Part shown: in pieces, positions 26,916 through 39,642 of the stretch | Layout of the letters: every line of letters begins with the position of its first letter | How positions within the stretch are numbered: the first letter of the stretch is position 1 | DNA from: Helochares maculicollis | Lineage: Eukaryota > Arthropoda > Insecta > Coleoptera > Hydrophilidae | DNA: 41,814 nucleotides | Direction of reading: 5' to 3' | Assembly: GCA_033557835.1 (NCBI GenBank) | Contig: JAWQRO010000350.1 | Coordinates: 1 to 41,814 of the forward strand | The notes under the pieces: generated by a model | What the model saw: only the letters and a program-made list of their open reading frames with translations | Databases searched by the model: none | What the model was told of the DNA's origin: nothing | Translations under genes and position numbers: made by a program

Positions 26916-27639
26916 TTAAAATTATTTGTTAGAAAACATTATGTCGCAAGGCAACATTTTTGAAATGTCGATTTTGTATTTGCATATAATATTTTTGTGC
27001 AAAAATATCGAGTTTCCGGGCATTTTTGATTTACTTATTAATTTGAAGGAATTTTCCGCTGACACTGATCGAATGCTTCTAAAAATATAGGTGGAAACTC
27101 TCCTGAGGTAGAGAAAGTACCGCGATTGGTTCCAAAAGCCTAGAGTCGGGGAATTTGATATAGTAGGCAAAAGTATTGAAACACATTGAATTGGAAGCAT
27201 TATGGATGAAAAGCACTTACTCTTACATAATGAGTAACTCAACTAGCAATTTCCCGTCGCTCAAAATCATTGGGACTGACTCAAAATCAAGGAAACTAGG
27301 TTTCTTATAAACTAACACAGAGAATCGTTTCACACCAAGACAGGTCGAAGATGTCTCTCATTGTATAATAGTACACGAAAGGATGAATAAGTAGTGGCCA
27401 GCGATGGATAATACTTCATATATCATTAAGCAAAGTTTTTTCCCAATAAGTGCCTAGTTTTTAATAGTTTAGACGTAAAAAATCAACATCGCCACCAGAA
27501 ATTTAGTACGCTGATATGTGAAACCATAATGAAATAATTCTTATAATAAAATGACTGCTGACTGTAAATCAGAGATCAAATTTAGGGCTTTCGAGTACCA
27601 AAAATTAGTTATAGTTTATAGGCAGTTTCTATACGGATA
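26916..27639. other. Non-coding stretch
   Basis: A 106-codon minus-strand frame (26922-27242), rich in Ser and Ile, has no recognised domain. The rest appears featureless. Confidence 0.45.
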
Positions 27640-29280
27640 CAGGAAAAGAGGTAATATACGAACCAACATTACACATAGCAACCATGACGCAAGCAAATAA
27701 AATGGAAAGATACAGAATTGAAGACAAGAAACAAAGCTAAAAATAATGAATATGTATTTCGAGCCGTAAAATATCTAATAAAAATTACGATATATTCTAA
27801 CAACAATCAAATTGATCACTTAAAGAATGCAGCAAAGCATAGCCGGCACAAGGCGAAAAGAATATGATATGTCATGGAAAAGTTTAAAAAAAATAGAAAG
27901 GGTAGGAGATCTTATAAACCGCCAATGAGCAAGGGAGCAACATAGGGAAAGAATCTGAAACAAAACTGGAGCCTCATTGGAAATAAGTTGAAAGGTCAGC
28001 AGAAGTGCTAACTCCTAAAGGAAAGGAAAATCGTAGGTGATGCAAGAAAGATCGTAAAAGAAGTAAAAAAACAATATAAAACAATGATATAGACATTAGT
28101 CGAACATATAGATTAAAAAAGGAAGACTACAAATTACACTGCATGAATAGCAAAACGTATATTAAGGGAAATACATTCAGTTTGTAGACAAAAAATAGCA
28201 AGAAATTGAAGTGAAACTAGACCAAAAATTTCTTAACAGAAGTAGAGAATTGAGGAAAAATAAACAGAGACAACGGAGGAGCTGACTAGAGAAATATTTT
28301 TAAGGAGATATTAACCGAAAAGGAAAATGGCATATCGCGTCTGAATTAGAATCAGTCCGTTCGTCAAAACAGCGCCAGATCGGCCGAGAACATTGTCGCG
28401 GTTTAACATCGAACGACTCAAATTGAAAAACTCTATAGAAGAGAGACCTAAGTCAATTCTCGGAGAGTGCCAGTGTGAATTCAAGAAATATTGATTGGCA
28501 ATGAGCCAGATAGCCGAATGCAAAACAGTCAAAATGATACAAGATAAAAATTAATAAAGGGAAAAGTAAGAGGACTAAATATAAATGAACAAAAAATAAA
28601 ATCCATGTATATTATAAGGGAAAAGAATAATATATTCAAAAATACTTTAGAAACAACCTTAGGACGAAAAGCTAGTTTGAGAGAAATGCCAAATTTAATT
28701 GTCAAGATATAATAATAACCTGTAAAGAGAAAAGAAAAGGAAGAATATATGCGGCAATGGTCAGAGCGTTTGCGAAGGATAGAAAATGAATACAACAGAG
28801 AAACAGATGAGATATGAGAAAGGCTAGGTCTCTGGAGAAAAAAAGTGAAGAAGGGCAAATATAGAACAAGCTAAACTTATAAGACGCCAAAGAATAAGAA
28901 CAACGAAACAAGTCCTAAGAAGAAGATACCTGGCAAACCGCAAGGACTGAAATGGGAGGACCAGACCAGACAGAAAAATTCTAGTAAGGAAAAACTGAAG
29001 TGTGTACATTCTGTAAAAATAATAAAACATTTCAAACTATCGTCAATACAAACCGGGCTTGCAATTATATCTTAGTTTATTCAACAAACAAAACTCTTTC
29101 TGATATGGAAAAAACAATCAGCTCTACAGATAGTTGTGATAGAATATCAGATGGTTCAAAATAAAATAGCTATTCTGTGAGAATCATTCAAAATATATTA
29201 TTAAGAAACAGAAAATACAGAGAAAGAGAAGCAAAACTATCAAAAAATATACGTTTGATAAGAATAATGACAAATTGGAA
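27640..29280 (+). mobile_element. Purine-rich segment, possible non-LTR retrotransposon wreck
   Basis: The plus strand becomes strongly A- and G-rich here, unlike either flank, as the sense strand of many LINE elements is. Broken plus-strand frames give peptide scraps: a basic piece with RFNIERLKLKNSIEE near 28400, YMRQWSERLRRIENEYN near 28750, and GKPQGLKWEDQTRQK near 28935. The first resembles the linker after the endonuclease of RTE-like elements. The last two faintly recall the W-G-H-x-x-R-M and G-R-P-x-x-R-W-x-D signatures near the C-terminus of several LINE families. No reverse transcriptase motif such as FADD is visible and frames change often. Minus-strand frames across 28311-29030 are shadows of the purine bias. 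The family assignment is a guess. Confidence 0.27.
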
Positions 29281-30730
29281 ATATTTCTTTGCAATTCAAT
29301 CAAATTGTCAGCATTTCTCATTATTTAAAACATCTTATCTAGTTGTGAAAATGTCATTTTTGTAAACGAAGTGATTTTAAAGTAAGCTTCAAAAATTTTC
29401 TAGGCAAGTAGAAACCTCTCCATTACAATGCAATTGTACCAACTAAGTAACAATCTTAGTCAAAAAAGTGAAAACTGCAATTTTAAAAGTCTGCTGTTCC
29501 AATTTTGAGTTACTCCCTAACATGGCTGCTAAGTAGTCACTGAAATATACTACCGTTGTATGCGTGATTCAGTTCGCAATATTTAGATATTTAATTATAT
29601 AGTTGCAAAAAAATGCCATTTATTTCTTCAAATCATGTAGTTATATTCACTACTAGTTTTATATGTGGTTCTATAGATATAAAAAGCCATAGCTTGTACG
29701 AAATGATGTTAATACCCTTAAAATCACGAAAATATCATAATAGAATAAAAATTTGTTCTGGTACTAATTATAATCACAGCGACTTTCCAAGACTTTATTT
29801 TCTGCACCTTCTGCTGACAGGCTGCTCCAAGTTACCTAGGCAACTGTACAATCCATTTTGAGCAAAACCAGGGCTCTATGTGCAGGCGGTTTTTGCGCAT
29901 TCGTTTAAACGCTCCTATACGATTTGCATTGGTTTACGCATCGCAATTGAGGCTGAGGTCACCTAATTGTTATATTTGGTATATAGTTTATTATACTGGG
30001 TCTTTCTTTTATTGAAGATGGTATTCAAATTACGAATGTCTGTAATAAGCTACAATTTTGTAATAGATTCTTCGAGATTTCATTAAAAAACGACTCAAAA
30101 CCTATACTATAATACTATTCAATTTTAAACATTTAAATAATATTGCTTCAGTATTTTATAACTACATTTCTATTAATACAATATTTACAAACACTGTTTT
30201 TATAACGTATATAAATATATAATCAAAATACTGATAAGATGCTCAATAAAGTTTATTTTTAATCATGTTGGCTTAATTAAGTCACTGCTAAGTCAAATCA
30301 AACAAACACAATATATCCATGTAAAACACACCACCAAATAGATTGTAAATCGTTAGGAAATAATAATGCCTAATCCTATTACAATAATAGCACAGAATAC
30401 AAGCAGTTTAATAATATTTAATGACTCTCGTAAAATATTGTATAGCCACCACATAAAATTATATAGGAATTTATGTGTATGAAGTAAATTATTTCACTTA
30501 ACATATAATCCACCAGCAAATTTCATGAAATGAATCTTGATTAAAACGGCTTCGAAAGTTCTAGCCTGGCAAATTTGTATAATAAATCATAAATTGATAT
30601 TTTCAGACGAAGGAAACGTCTTTGTTTCTAAAAGCGTTTCATCCATTGTTCGATTTCGTAACGAACAAATTTAATAATTTCCTAACAAATCCGCAACAGC
30701 GTTCATACCTTAAATTCTCCGTCGGTTAAC
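29281..30730. other. AT-rich non-coding stretch
   Basis: I see no gene or RNA. An 82-codon plus frame at 29613-29861 has no recognised domain. Confidence 0.55.
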
Positions 30731-30853
30731 CTGGGACCACTAAAAACCAGTTTTATTCGTCTGAGGGACTTCCCGTCCTATTTCTTAGCCAGAGAGCCCC
30801 ATTCTACCATTTTTAGTAGCGATGTTTTGCCTGGATTCGATCTGTGGCATCAC
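30731..30853 (-). other. Candidate small non-coding or UTR exon
   Basis: On the minus strand, a good acceptor with a pyrimidine-rich lead (TTGTTTGATTTCAG) precedes 123 bases that end at CCAG|GTTAAC. All three frames contain stops, so it cannot be an internal coding exon. It is on the same strand as, and upstream of, the exon-like segment at 24318-24742. The donor is only moderate. Chance is quite possible. Confidence 0.18.
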
Positions 30854-31780
30854 CTGAAATCAAACAAGGATCTTATATTAGCCTCTGGTTCGTCGTAACC
30901 TAAAATACCATAAGGTTTTACAATCATTGTAAAAAAAGAAGTTTAGTACGAAGTGACATGCAATTTCAATCTATCTACCAGCAGGAATATCAGGTGTCTA
31001 ATAAATTTGTCAGTTTCTCTCCAATTTGCAACGCATTTTACGTGTGGCGTAATTAATGAAATTTATTTTAGCTGTAATTGCCATATAAAGTTTAGCTCGC
31101 AAGGTAACAAGGGCAGATAAATCATTCGAACTGTCTCGCCTGGAACAAGCATAATCGAATTTACAAGTACACTTAACATAAAATGAAATAATAGGCCATA
31201 AAATACAGGTGCGGAATTATTCGTAATAACTACAAATTTATGAACCGTTACATTTACTTTATGTTGTTTATCCAATTTGGAAAGTAAAGACTTTTGATAT
31301 TTTATGTCAGTTTTAATTCAGATTCAGTAAAACGCGAAAACGGTCGTTTCAGCACAAACAGTGACTAATGGAAATCTTATTACTCTACTGAAGTTTCTTC
31401 TCACTCACATTATGCATGAAAAAAATGTCCAGCATGTTCCGCAAGGTTTATTATAAAAAGTATTTCAATTTATTCAGTCCTTGGTGGAGGCTCCTTTAAA
31501 TGCAGCTTTTTATTAGGCAATTCTCTTTGAAAGTTTTAAAACTTTGTAAACTTGGATACGACTTGGATGCGCAGGTTTTAAATATTGAGCCATATTTTAT
31601 GTCAATTACCCTATAGAGGGACAGGATAATTTAAAATTTTATAAAGTTCGTCACGCAATTCTCTTGGTTTAAAAATTAAAACAATTTCAAAGTTAAATTA
31701 AAGCATTGATAATTTAGTAATGTACAAAGTCCGCTATTTTTTGTGTGTGTTGTGTTGCAAGGAAGTGCTAAAAATTCAAT
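30854..31780. other. AT-rich non-coding stretch
   Basis: No gene is recognised. A 70-codon minus frame at 31063-31275 has no recognised domain. Confidence 0.55.
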
Positions 31781-31788
31781 TACAGCAG

Positions 31789-31825
31789 TATAAAAGCTAT
31801 GTAGCTTTCTAGAGAAGCACTTTTC
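31789..31825 (+). promoter_or_regulatory. Candidate TATA-type core promoter
   Basis: TATAAAAG at 31789-31796 is followed by GCACTTTT with its A at 31819, 30 bases from the first T of the box. That is the expected spacing for a start site, though the initiator match to the arthropod TCAGT type is poor. The next 250 bases are richer in G+C than usual for the window. No clear reading frame follows; the first ATG (31918) opens only 16 codons. This would fit a 5' UTR followed by an intron, or chance. Confidence 0.22.
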
Positions 31826-34800
31826 GTTCTGTTCGTTCCGGAGAAACAGTCGCGCAGTGTGACTTCGATTTGCACAATAGCTCAGTCACCACCCGCATTC
31901 TGGAGAAACTGGAAAGAATGGTACATTACTACAAAAAGGACCCTTGCGTGTGCATAGGATTCTACTAAGGGGATAATAAAGGTGGAAGATATACAAAGAG
32001 TGTATATGTGTGTGTATAGCATGACACAGCGCAATGTTCTCCCGACCTGCCCTAACACAAGACAACAAGATTAATGACATTGCGTTACCGTTTGTCTGTA
32101 CTCTATACTGTTCCGCCGTGAACTGTAAACACTATTTTCGATCTTAAAATTCCGAGTCATTGTATATGAACTTCAGCTGTGGCCTTGATTTCAGGAAGTC
32201 GTTCCGGGTATGCAGCCTATTTCATAACTTTTCCGCAAATTATAGGCTGTGCTGAATGCAAAATTGCTAACCAGATGCAATGTTGAAGTATCTACACGTG
32301 TTAAACGAAGGAAACATTATTCATATTCACTGGGGGAAGGAATTTGGTTTTTAAAAATTTTATTGTCGTATTTTGTAGCGATGATTCGAATGTACATCAA
32401 ATGATGTTTAATTGTAATTTTTGTCTAATACGTTGGTCAAAAAGTAAATAAGATATTAATATATTCCAGTCGATTGATTATTTGTACGCTAAGATTTAAT
32501 TAAACAAGTAACAAGCTGTACGGGATTGCGATTTTACGATATTTCATTTGATTAGATTACTGCATTTGGCAGAAGTAATTTCTTAGTTTTTACGACATCT
32601 TAGTCATAAAAATTCTGGGATCCAGCAATCCTACTTATTCAATAAAAAAGAGCTTCAACAATCTGTAGGAGTGGTAGATGGAGAATGTACACTTAATTAA
32701 TTTATTTATTTATCAATTTAATGGAATGGAAAGAAAAAATATCCATGTGTTGTTTTATAAAACAATAACGTATAAATAAATATCCAAGTCCGTGAAGTAG
32801 TGAAAGACATGCACATATACCATATAGAGCTTCCTTTGATGTTCATGTGAACGGCATTAATTAAATAAGTTGAATTTCGAAGCACACCTTTGAAATTGTT
32901 CAAACTTACATAAAAAATGGGTAAAAATCCATATTTGGTAGAAAATATTTATTGCGACAAAAAAAATTAAACAAAATGATCCTCTTAATTTTTTAGAAAA
33001 AGCTTTCAAAAATCCGAAACTCCAAAGCAAACCTAATAAATTTTACAAGTATACAACAGTTAAAATTAGCTTAGACAAATTTAAATTAATCATCGCAAAA
33101 TGACTCATGGGTTACATAATACCAAGCACTACAATTGCAAAGATATGTATGTGCCTGAAAACTGGCTTACATAACACGACCATTTTATTCATGAATTATA
33201 ACAATTAACGTTATTAACAGTTAAGTCGTTTTTTTTTGTAAGTAGGCGACAAATAGACTTGTAATTCGTTATTTATCTTTCCTTATTGCCAAATGCCGAG
33301 ACCATGAGATCAGTTTTATTATTAGTTTGTGGGTGTAAGTGGGCTAATAAATTTCATTCATCCGTGACATAATTTACATTTCCCCATTGTCGCTTCGATG
33401 CCTTTGTTTTTCAAATAAAAAATACAAACTTTGTTGGCATCACTTTACTTTCAATATGGGTGAGGTAGAAAATACACATTTAATGGAACATGTTTACCAA
33501 TTATCACTTACACTAGCTTGACACGAAATTCGTTTAACAGCATATCATATGAATGCGAAAATGATTTTCATCATGGAAAAATACGAAAATACCAAAGTAA
33601 TAAATATATTTCTTCACCGGTATCGACCAACCGATCAAAGTTTCACTTACTCCGCTCGTGGGATCAAAATGTCCAAGAGAAAATACCGAAATAAAAATAT
33701 ATTGCCTTATTTTCTTCCCGTAGATTCAGTTCATGTAGTTATGCGATGCAAAAACGGCTTCCCGGGAAAATTGTAGAATCATATCAATTACCATTCCGCT
33801 GCAGAAGGAACTCAATTTCATTTTTCTATGACAGTGTAAAAGTTATTGGAATTGAAAAGAACCACATTATAGAAGCGCCTTGAGCCATCGTATTTTGCAA
33901 AGACGATTATGCAGTTTAACCCCGAAGCAATATTCCGTCACATAAATATAGAATTTTTAAGGTTTGTTCTGGCATTATGGCATAAAGCAAATCATCTGGC
34001 CCATTTAACATAGACTTCTTTTTCCACAAATTGATATTTTGACCTTGTCAGGGTTATAGGAATTTGTGATTTTATATTTTTAATATTTCTCGGATGCAAT
34101 AATAAATAATAAAATAAATATTGGCGAAGAAAATTAATCCAAGTGTAGTGTTTGGTGTACAAGTTTAGCTTGTCTCATGTGGGGCTCACTCGTACCTGAA
34201 ACTAATCAAAAACCATTTTGGCGCATTTTTAAAAATTGAAATATGTTGACACGATGCTGCAGCACTGTGCTCATGCATAGCAACGTTTTCCTCGTCAGCT
34301 TTTTGAAATTTTAGTACTATTTACTTCTCAATTCTTTTTTGTGCATTTTCTTGCCATTTACTTCTCATTATAATACTTTGTATTGTACAAGGAAGGTGTC
34401 GATTTTGGGGCTTTATACCAATTTTAACCGCTTGGTATACCATATGTGTATGTGTCTGTTTGTGTGTATATAAGCACATTAGCATGTGGAAAGATTGAAC
34501 TAAAATGTTATAATTTACAAAACCATCCAATTGTAAATAGATAAATAAATATATGATTTAATTGGATTTACTGGAAATATAAAACGAGGAAGCGTCTTTC
34601 AAAACTTAACAAAGGCTATTGCTTTAAAAACGAATAAGAAGTAAAAAGAAATTGATAAATGACATATTAGGCGAATGTGGGAAATGAATAATATTCTTCT
34701 CTCATAAATATAATATGAGGTGAATATATAATATGTTTTGACCGTAGTCTGAAAATAAGCTCCTAAACTTAAAAATATTGAACCCTTATGAGTATATTTT

Positions 34801-37800
34801 AGGCGATTTTAGATAGAATACTGTTAAGAGGCCTTCTACGGTTTCTTTACGACTTTTAAAATATTTTCTTGTAAAATGTGATTTTTTGGGATATATAATA
34901 AGTGTATGTATGTATGTATTTATATTAGAATAATCACGTAATTATTGCAAAACATCTTTCGAAAATTCTTTCTTCTTAGAAGATTAAATTAAGATTTTAA
35001 AGAATCATCTCGATTTTAGCTCTTGAATTTTTTTGATTATTCTTACAATATTATTTGTATGTGTATGTTTTTAACTTTTTTCAAATAGTTGTCGAAATAC
35101 TATCATATATTAACGTTGTCCTTATATTTTTATACATGTATTCAAAATTAGCAGATATGATAACTTGCATTGATCGAATATCGGAATAGTTTTTGTTTAA
35201 TTTTGAACACTTATTAAAAAAGCTATAGAATGAAAAACGGAAACTGTAAGTGAAGCAGAGTTTAATATATAGTTATTTTGCCCGTACTTTCTGGTACATG
35301 AATTTAGTTAAGTGTATGGTGTTTGAATGATTTTTGCCTCTAAGAATAATTTACAAATTTGGAAACTACAAAATAGTAGTTGACTAAGCTTGTGAAAAAG
35401 ACGATTTTGAGAATATTTATTAATAACACTAGAGTTGTACGTTGTAATTATGTTGCTGTCCCAAACATATGTTTGAAATTCTGCACATAATCTTCCGATA
35501 TTGTAGATTCTTCAAAACTATTTTCCATTTAGACTCTAAGTATTAGTACATTTTTTGAGTTTATCGTGTTTAGTTTCAATTAATCATTGCAGTTTAAACC
35601 AAGCATTTTTAACTCGTATTATTTATATTATAAAATTAAAGGTCTGTGTTAAATGTCTCGACCTATATGAAAATTAATATTTGTTAAAATATAAACAAAT
35701 ATAATTAAAGCTAGAGCAAAAAACTCTTTTAAAACCTTTGTGTGCTATTAGAGCAAATTTCTCTGAACAATAAAGTGGAATCTTACTGGAACCGTGATGT
35801 TGGAAATTGAGACAACCAAATTTGAAATCATTATAACCGTTAACGAACAAAATTCTTTCGAGCTCTCCAAATGGAAGTCTTGAAATTTATACAAAATAAA
35901 GCACCACTCATTACAGAGAACCTATGTGGAAATTTAGAAAGTGGCTGTATATGACTTTTAAAACAATAGTAAACAAAGCTTCTTAAAATGATCAAAACTA
36001 TATTTAAATAATCAGATAACCCGACGACTGGGACTATCGATTGATAACCATTTTCAAGATTTTCACGCTGATTCATTTTGAAATAACACGCTATTTACCC
36101 AGGATTAAATTTTATTTAAACATTTACCCTAAATTATTTCATTAAAATTTCTTAATAGTACCGCCCGTAAGTAAATAAAATAGCAAACAAAAAAAAATTC
36201 TAAGCCTTCAAAAACAAAACTTGTTTGTTCACAATTTGGTAATTATTTATCAATTACACGAAAGTGTTCTTGGCCCATAAACAAGTCTTGTACTTTTATC
36301 TTTTACCACTCAGAACAAATTCACAATAAAATTCTAGCAGTGACATATCAGCACTCTCATATTGGCAAACATAAGTATGAATATATTTCTTTAATTTTAC
36401 CGCTGGGTAATGCTTCAGTTGTACAATAAATTTTTATGGGGATCGTCTATTTGTATCTATTGCATCTGGACCGTATGCATTGTTTTGACAGCAACAACAG
36501 ATGAAGCAAACATTATTTCACAATTTTATGCCAATTTGTCAATATATACCTAGGACCAAATTCCTATCTTGCAACAGATTGTTCTTTCGCTTTCCTCGAT
36601 ATTAAATAAAATTAAGTTCTTAATCGAAAATGTTTTCTACAAAATATGCAACATGAAGAATACAATTTTGTATCTACAGCTCATTGAAGGTCCAAACTAG
36701 TCAAATGTATATGTGTCCGAGTATTTTTGTTACAAATGAAGCACTATTAGGTCAACAATCGCCTTAAAAAGCAACTTCAGAAATATGTTACGCCACTGGC
36801 ACAAAGCTGAAAAATAAAGCCAGGCATATCCTGCAAGTCCATAAATTACAAAACGGAATGTTGACTTTTAGTTTTATACTACATCGTACAGTAATACTAT
36901 GCTCAAAAAGAATGTAAAGTTAAAAATATATACATGTTAAACTAGTTTGTAAAATTTTCTGCAACCTGCCCAAGGTTAAGGCAAAACTCACACGCAGCTT
37001 TCTGGCTGTAGAAAACATATGTGATTTCAACAACTCACAATTACCATTCAATTGAAAACAATTATTTTAAGTAAATTAAGATAATAAGCCTGAACAGATA
37101 ATAAAAATGCAGCGTGCTGCAATTAATTAGTTCCACCTCTTTATTTATTAACGCTGTTAGCAGTTTATTTCTTTCGCTCTGTAAACAACTATGCAAACTT
37201 ATGTTAATTAATGTCAGAAGAAGGTGTAATGCAGTAATCTTTTGAATCGGATAGCGTCTGAAAAAACCACGCGTTTGTAAACAACAATGCTAATATTTGA
37301 ACTAGAAACCATTTGCTTATAGAGTTCATTAACAAATAATTTGTCTTATTAATGCCAATATTATTGGGGGTCATTGCCATTCTATGGACGCAAAAGCAAG
37401 AGGTTCAACACTCTTAAAATTAAACATATCTGTTAAAAAATGCTTATAAAAGTGGCGGCAAACAAGGAAGTTGGTAAAGCTGCCAATCCAATTTGCCAGG
37501 TTTGTCATCCCATTTTCCTAGATACTAAGTTTCTTTCCCGAGGGTTTTCCCTTGTTTTCCAAGCCTCAACCTTTTCTTTGCGGCTTCATTTTTTACGAGC
37601 TGCTTCATGGCTCAAAAGAAATATTTACAACACACACAATACTAAAAATAAAACGCTATGCATCTTATTAAAGAGGAAGTGTAAATTTCACAACACATAA
37701 TATGCTAATTAAAAAAGAAACATTCAGCTGCCGGCAATAATCAGCCATCTGTTCAGGGCTATTTTGAGTTGAGGGGGTATATTGATCCTTTTTGGGGCAA

Positions 37801-38530
37801 CGCATGCGTCACCAACCAACTGCGCTCTGATATCAAACTAGCCAAATTCCACGCAAAAATGGCGCCAAGTAGGATCAATGATTGCAGAGGAAATGTTGGA
37901 AAATTGCACGGGCAACTGAGCAATTTTCCAGCAATTAAGAGAGCATTTGTAATAATTAGCAGTAAATATTACTAAGAATGTAATTAATTTAAATATCATA
38001 TGTTTGGGCTGATTATAATCGTTCATTTGAAATTCTAATTTGAAGTTTTGAATAATAAAGCATTAAAAGCATAAAGCACAAAATTAACGAGACTATTTTC
38101 GTTATTCCTTGCAACAATTCTTTGACTTAACAAAAAGCATTATAAAAGCATGCATTAAACAACGTCATTTAAATTGATAAGATTAATTAACTATCCTAAA
38201 AATGTAAGCAACTAGAACTAAACGTGCTAACCCGAAGTATCGGTTTTTAATTGGTTGCAAAATGGGCTGTGGTTTTAGCGCAAAGTTTAAATCTTACCGC
38301 GGATATGCAAAAATATTTATTTATTATATACCTTAATTACTTAGAGCGGCTCATAATGTAGAGGAACATTTTTCGTCACACCTCCTACGTCAGTCTTATT
38401 AAAACTTCATTAATAATATAGGTAGGAACAGAGTGTATAAATATTTTGTGATACTAAATGTGGGAGATCCTGAGAAGTAAGCACTTCCACTATACACTGT
38501 GTTTCGTTACCAACTGTCGGCACAAGCACA
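31826..38530. other. Long AT-rich non-coding stretch
   Basis: About 6.7 kb without a recognisable gene, RNA or transposon. It includes a small TGTA microsatellite (listed separately). Frames of 60-86 codons, such as 37440-37700, lack known domains. Confidence 0.55.
34903..34918. repeat. Short (TGTA)4 microsatellite
   Basis: Four perfect TGTA units in tandem, inside AT-rich DNA. Confidence 0.9.
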
Positions 38531-38531
38531 A

Positions 38532-38560
38532 CTCCGCTGCGCTCTTGCCTTGCAGTGGAG
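38532..38560. repeat. 9-bp stem, 11-base loop hairpin
   Basis: CTCCGCTGC (38532-38540) can pair with GCAGTGGAG (38552-38560) through eight Watson-Crick pairs and one G-U wobble if transcribed on the plus strand. It lies in a locally G+C-rich patch (38480-38660). It is too short for a typical microRNA precursor. No function is assigned. Confidence 0.5.
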
Positions 38561-39456
38561 CGTATAGCCATTAACATAAATTATTATTGGAGACAGTTAA
38601 TATTAGGTCATAAACCTTACTGAGCTGACACCCCGAGGGGTTCCGAAGCTCCCCTTTTGTATAACTATACTAGGGCTCACTTTTGAGCTTTGAACTTTTT
38701 TTGTGTGCAGAAGAAATCAAAGCAATCGCGCTATTTCGGAATTCAGAAATACGGTTTGTGTTTCTTTTCGCTGGGTACCCCGAGTTGAAAAGACCGAATT
38801 TATTGCTGTCTTTTCTGGGGTAGACACGAAGAAGGCTTTTTGACCTGCCTGTGCTCAGTGGCCTATTATTTTTAATCTACCACATACCGTTTCTGAGTTT
38901 AGTTATGTGATGAATTTAGATATATCGCCTCACTAAAGAGTTTTTTGTGCAGCGTTCATTTTGAAGTAGTTTCTATTTTAAACTCTCATATTAGTTGATT
39001 CTCAATATATAAAATTCTTAACAAAATTAGCTTAATAATTGTTATGCTAGTACCTTTTAATGTCTCATGGCCATAAGCAGATTAAATGTTTTTTTATCCG
39101 CGTCTATGAAAATAAAAACATTATTATAGAAATTATTAAAACTGCAATTATAGAGTATCACCGATTAAGCAAAGTAAATCGTGATAACATAAATTAAGTG
39201 TAAAACTTCGATACGTGTAATACCTTTACAAGTTGAAAGTGGATGCTTAAGTTAATGGTAATGGGACCAATATCTAAGCTTAATGGTTATTGTCTAGTCC
39301 TAGTTTTGTCATAAGCTGGAACGGCACACAAGTTTACAAATATTACCGCTTATTCATGTGGTAAGATATAATGTAAATATTACTCAATTTATAATACAGA
39401 TGGCAACAATTGTGTCGTTGCGAGTTCGAAATTCACATTTTTGTCAGAACGTAATA
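38561..39456. other. Non-coding flank of the mariner element
   Basis: I see no gene or repeat apart from small C/G runs near 38629-38655. Confidence 0.55.
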
Positions 39457-39458
39457 TA

Positions 39459-39482
39459 TTAGGTTGTCAACTAAGAAATTGC
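39459..39482 (+). repeat. Mariner left terminal inverted repeat
   Basis: Begins TTAGGTTGTCAACTAAGAAA. It matches the complement of the right arm at 21 of 24 positions, differing at arm positions 6, 9 and 18. TA lies immediately outside at 39457-39458. Confidence 0.93.
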
Positions 39483-39642
39483 CGATTCCCCAAATTCGTA
39501 GCTTAAGCAGTTGTTATGTGAACATTTCTGGTATAACATCATCAAGGCTCTTTGACATAGTACTGAGATGAGTTTTATTAAGTCTTCGGTAGTGAATTTG
39601 GACTTATTCTGTTAACAGTGAGTGTTTGGGATAAAGTAAAAC

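Noticed and set aside
28311..29030. Overlapping minus-strand frames rich in Leu, Phe and Ser
   Set aside because: They are explained by the purine-rich plus strand, which gives few stops and hydrophobic codons on the complement.
30825..30850. tRNA or SINE internal promoter, from a B-box-like GATCGAATCC on the minus strand
   Set aside because: No A box is found at a suitable distance and no cloverleaf can be drawn.
39459..39463. TTAGG as a relic of arthropod telomere repeats
   Set aside because: It is a single copy and part of the mariner terminal repeat.
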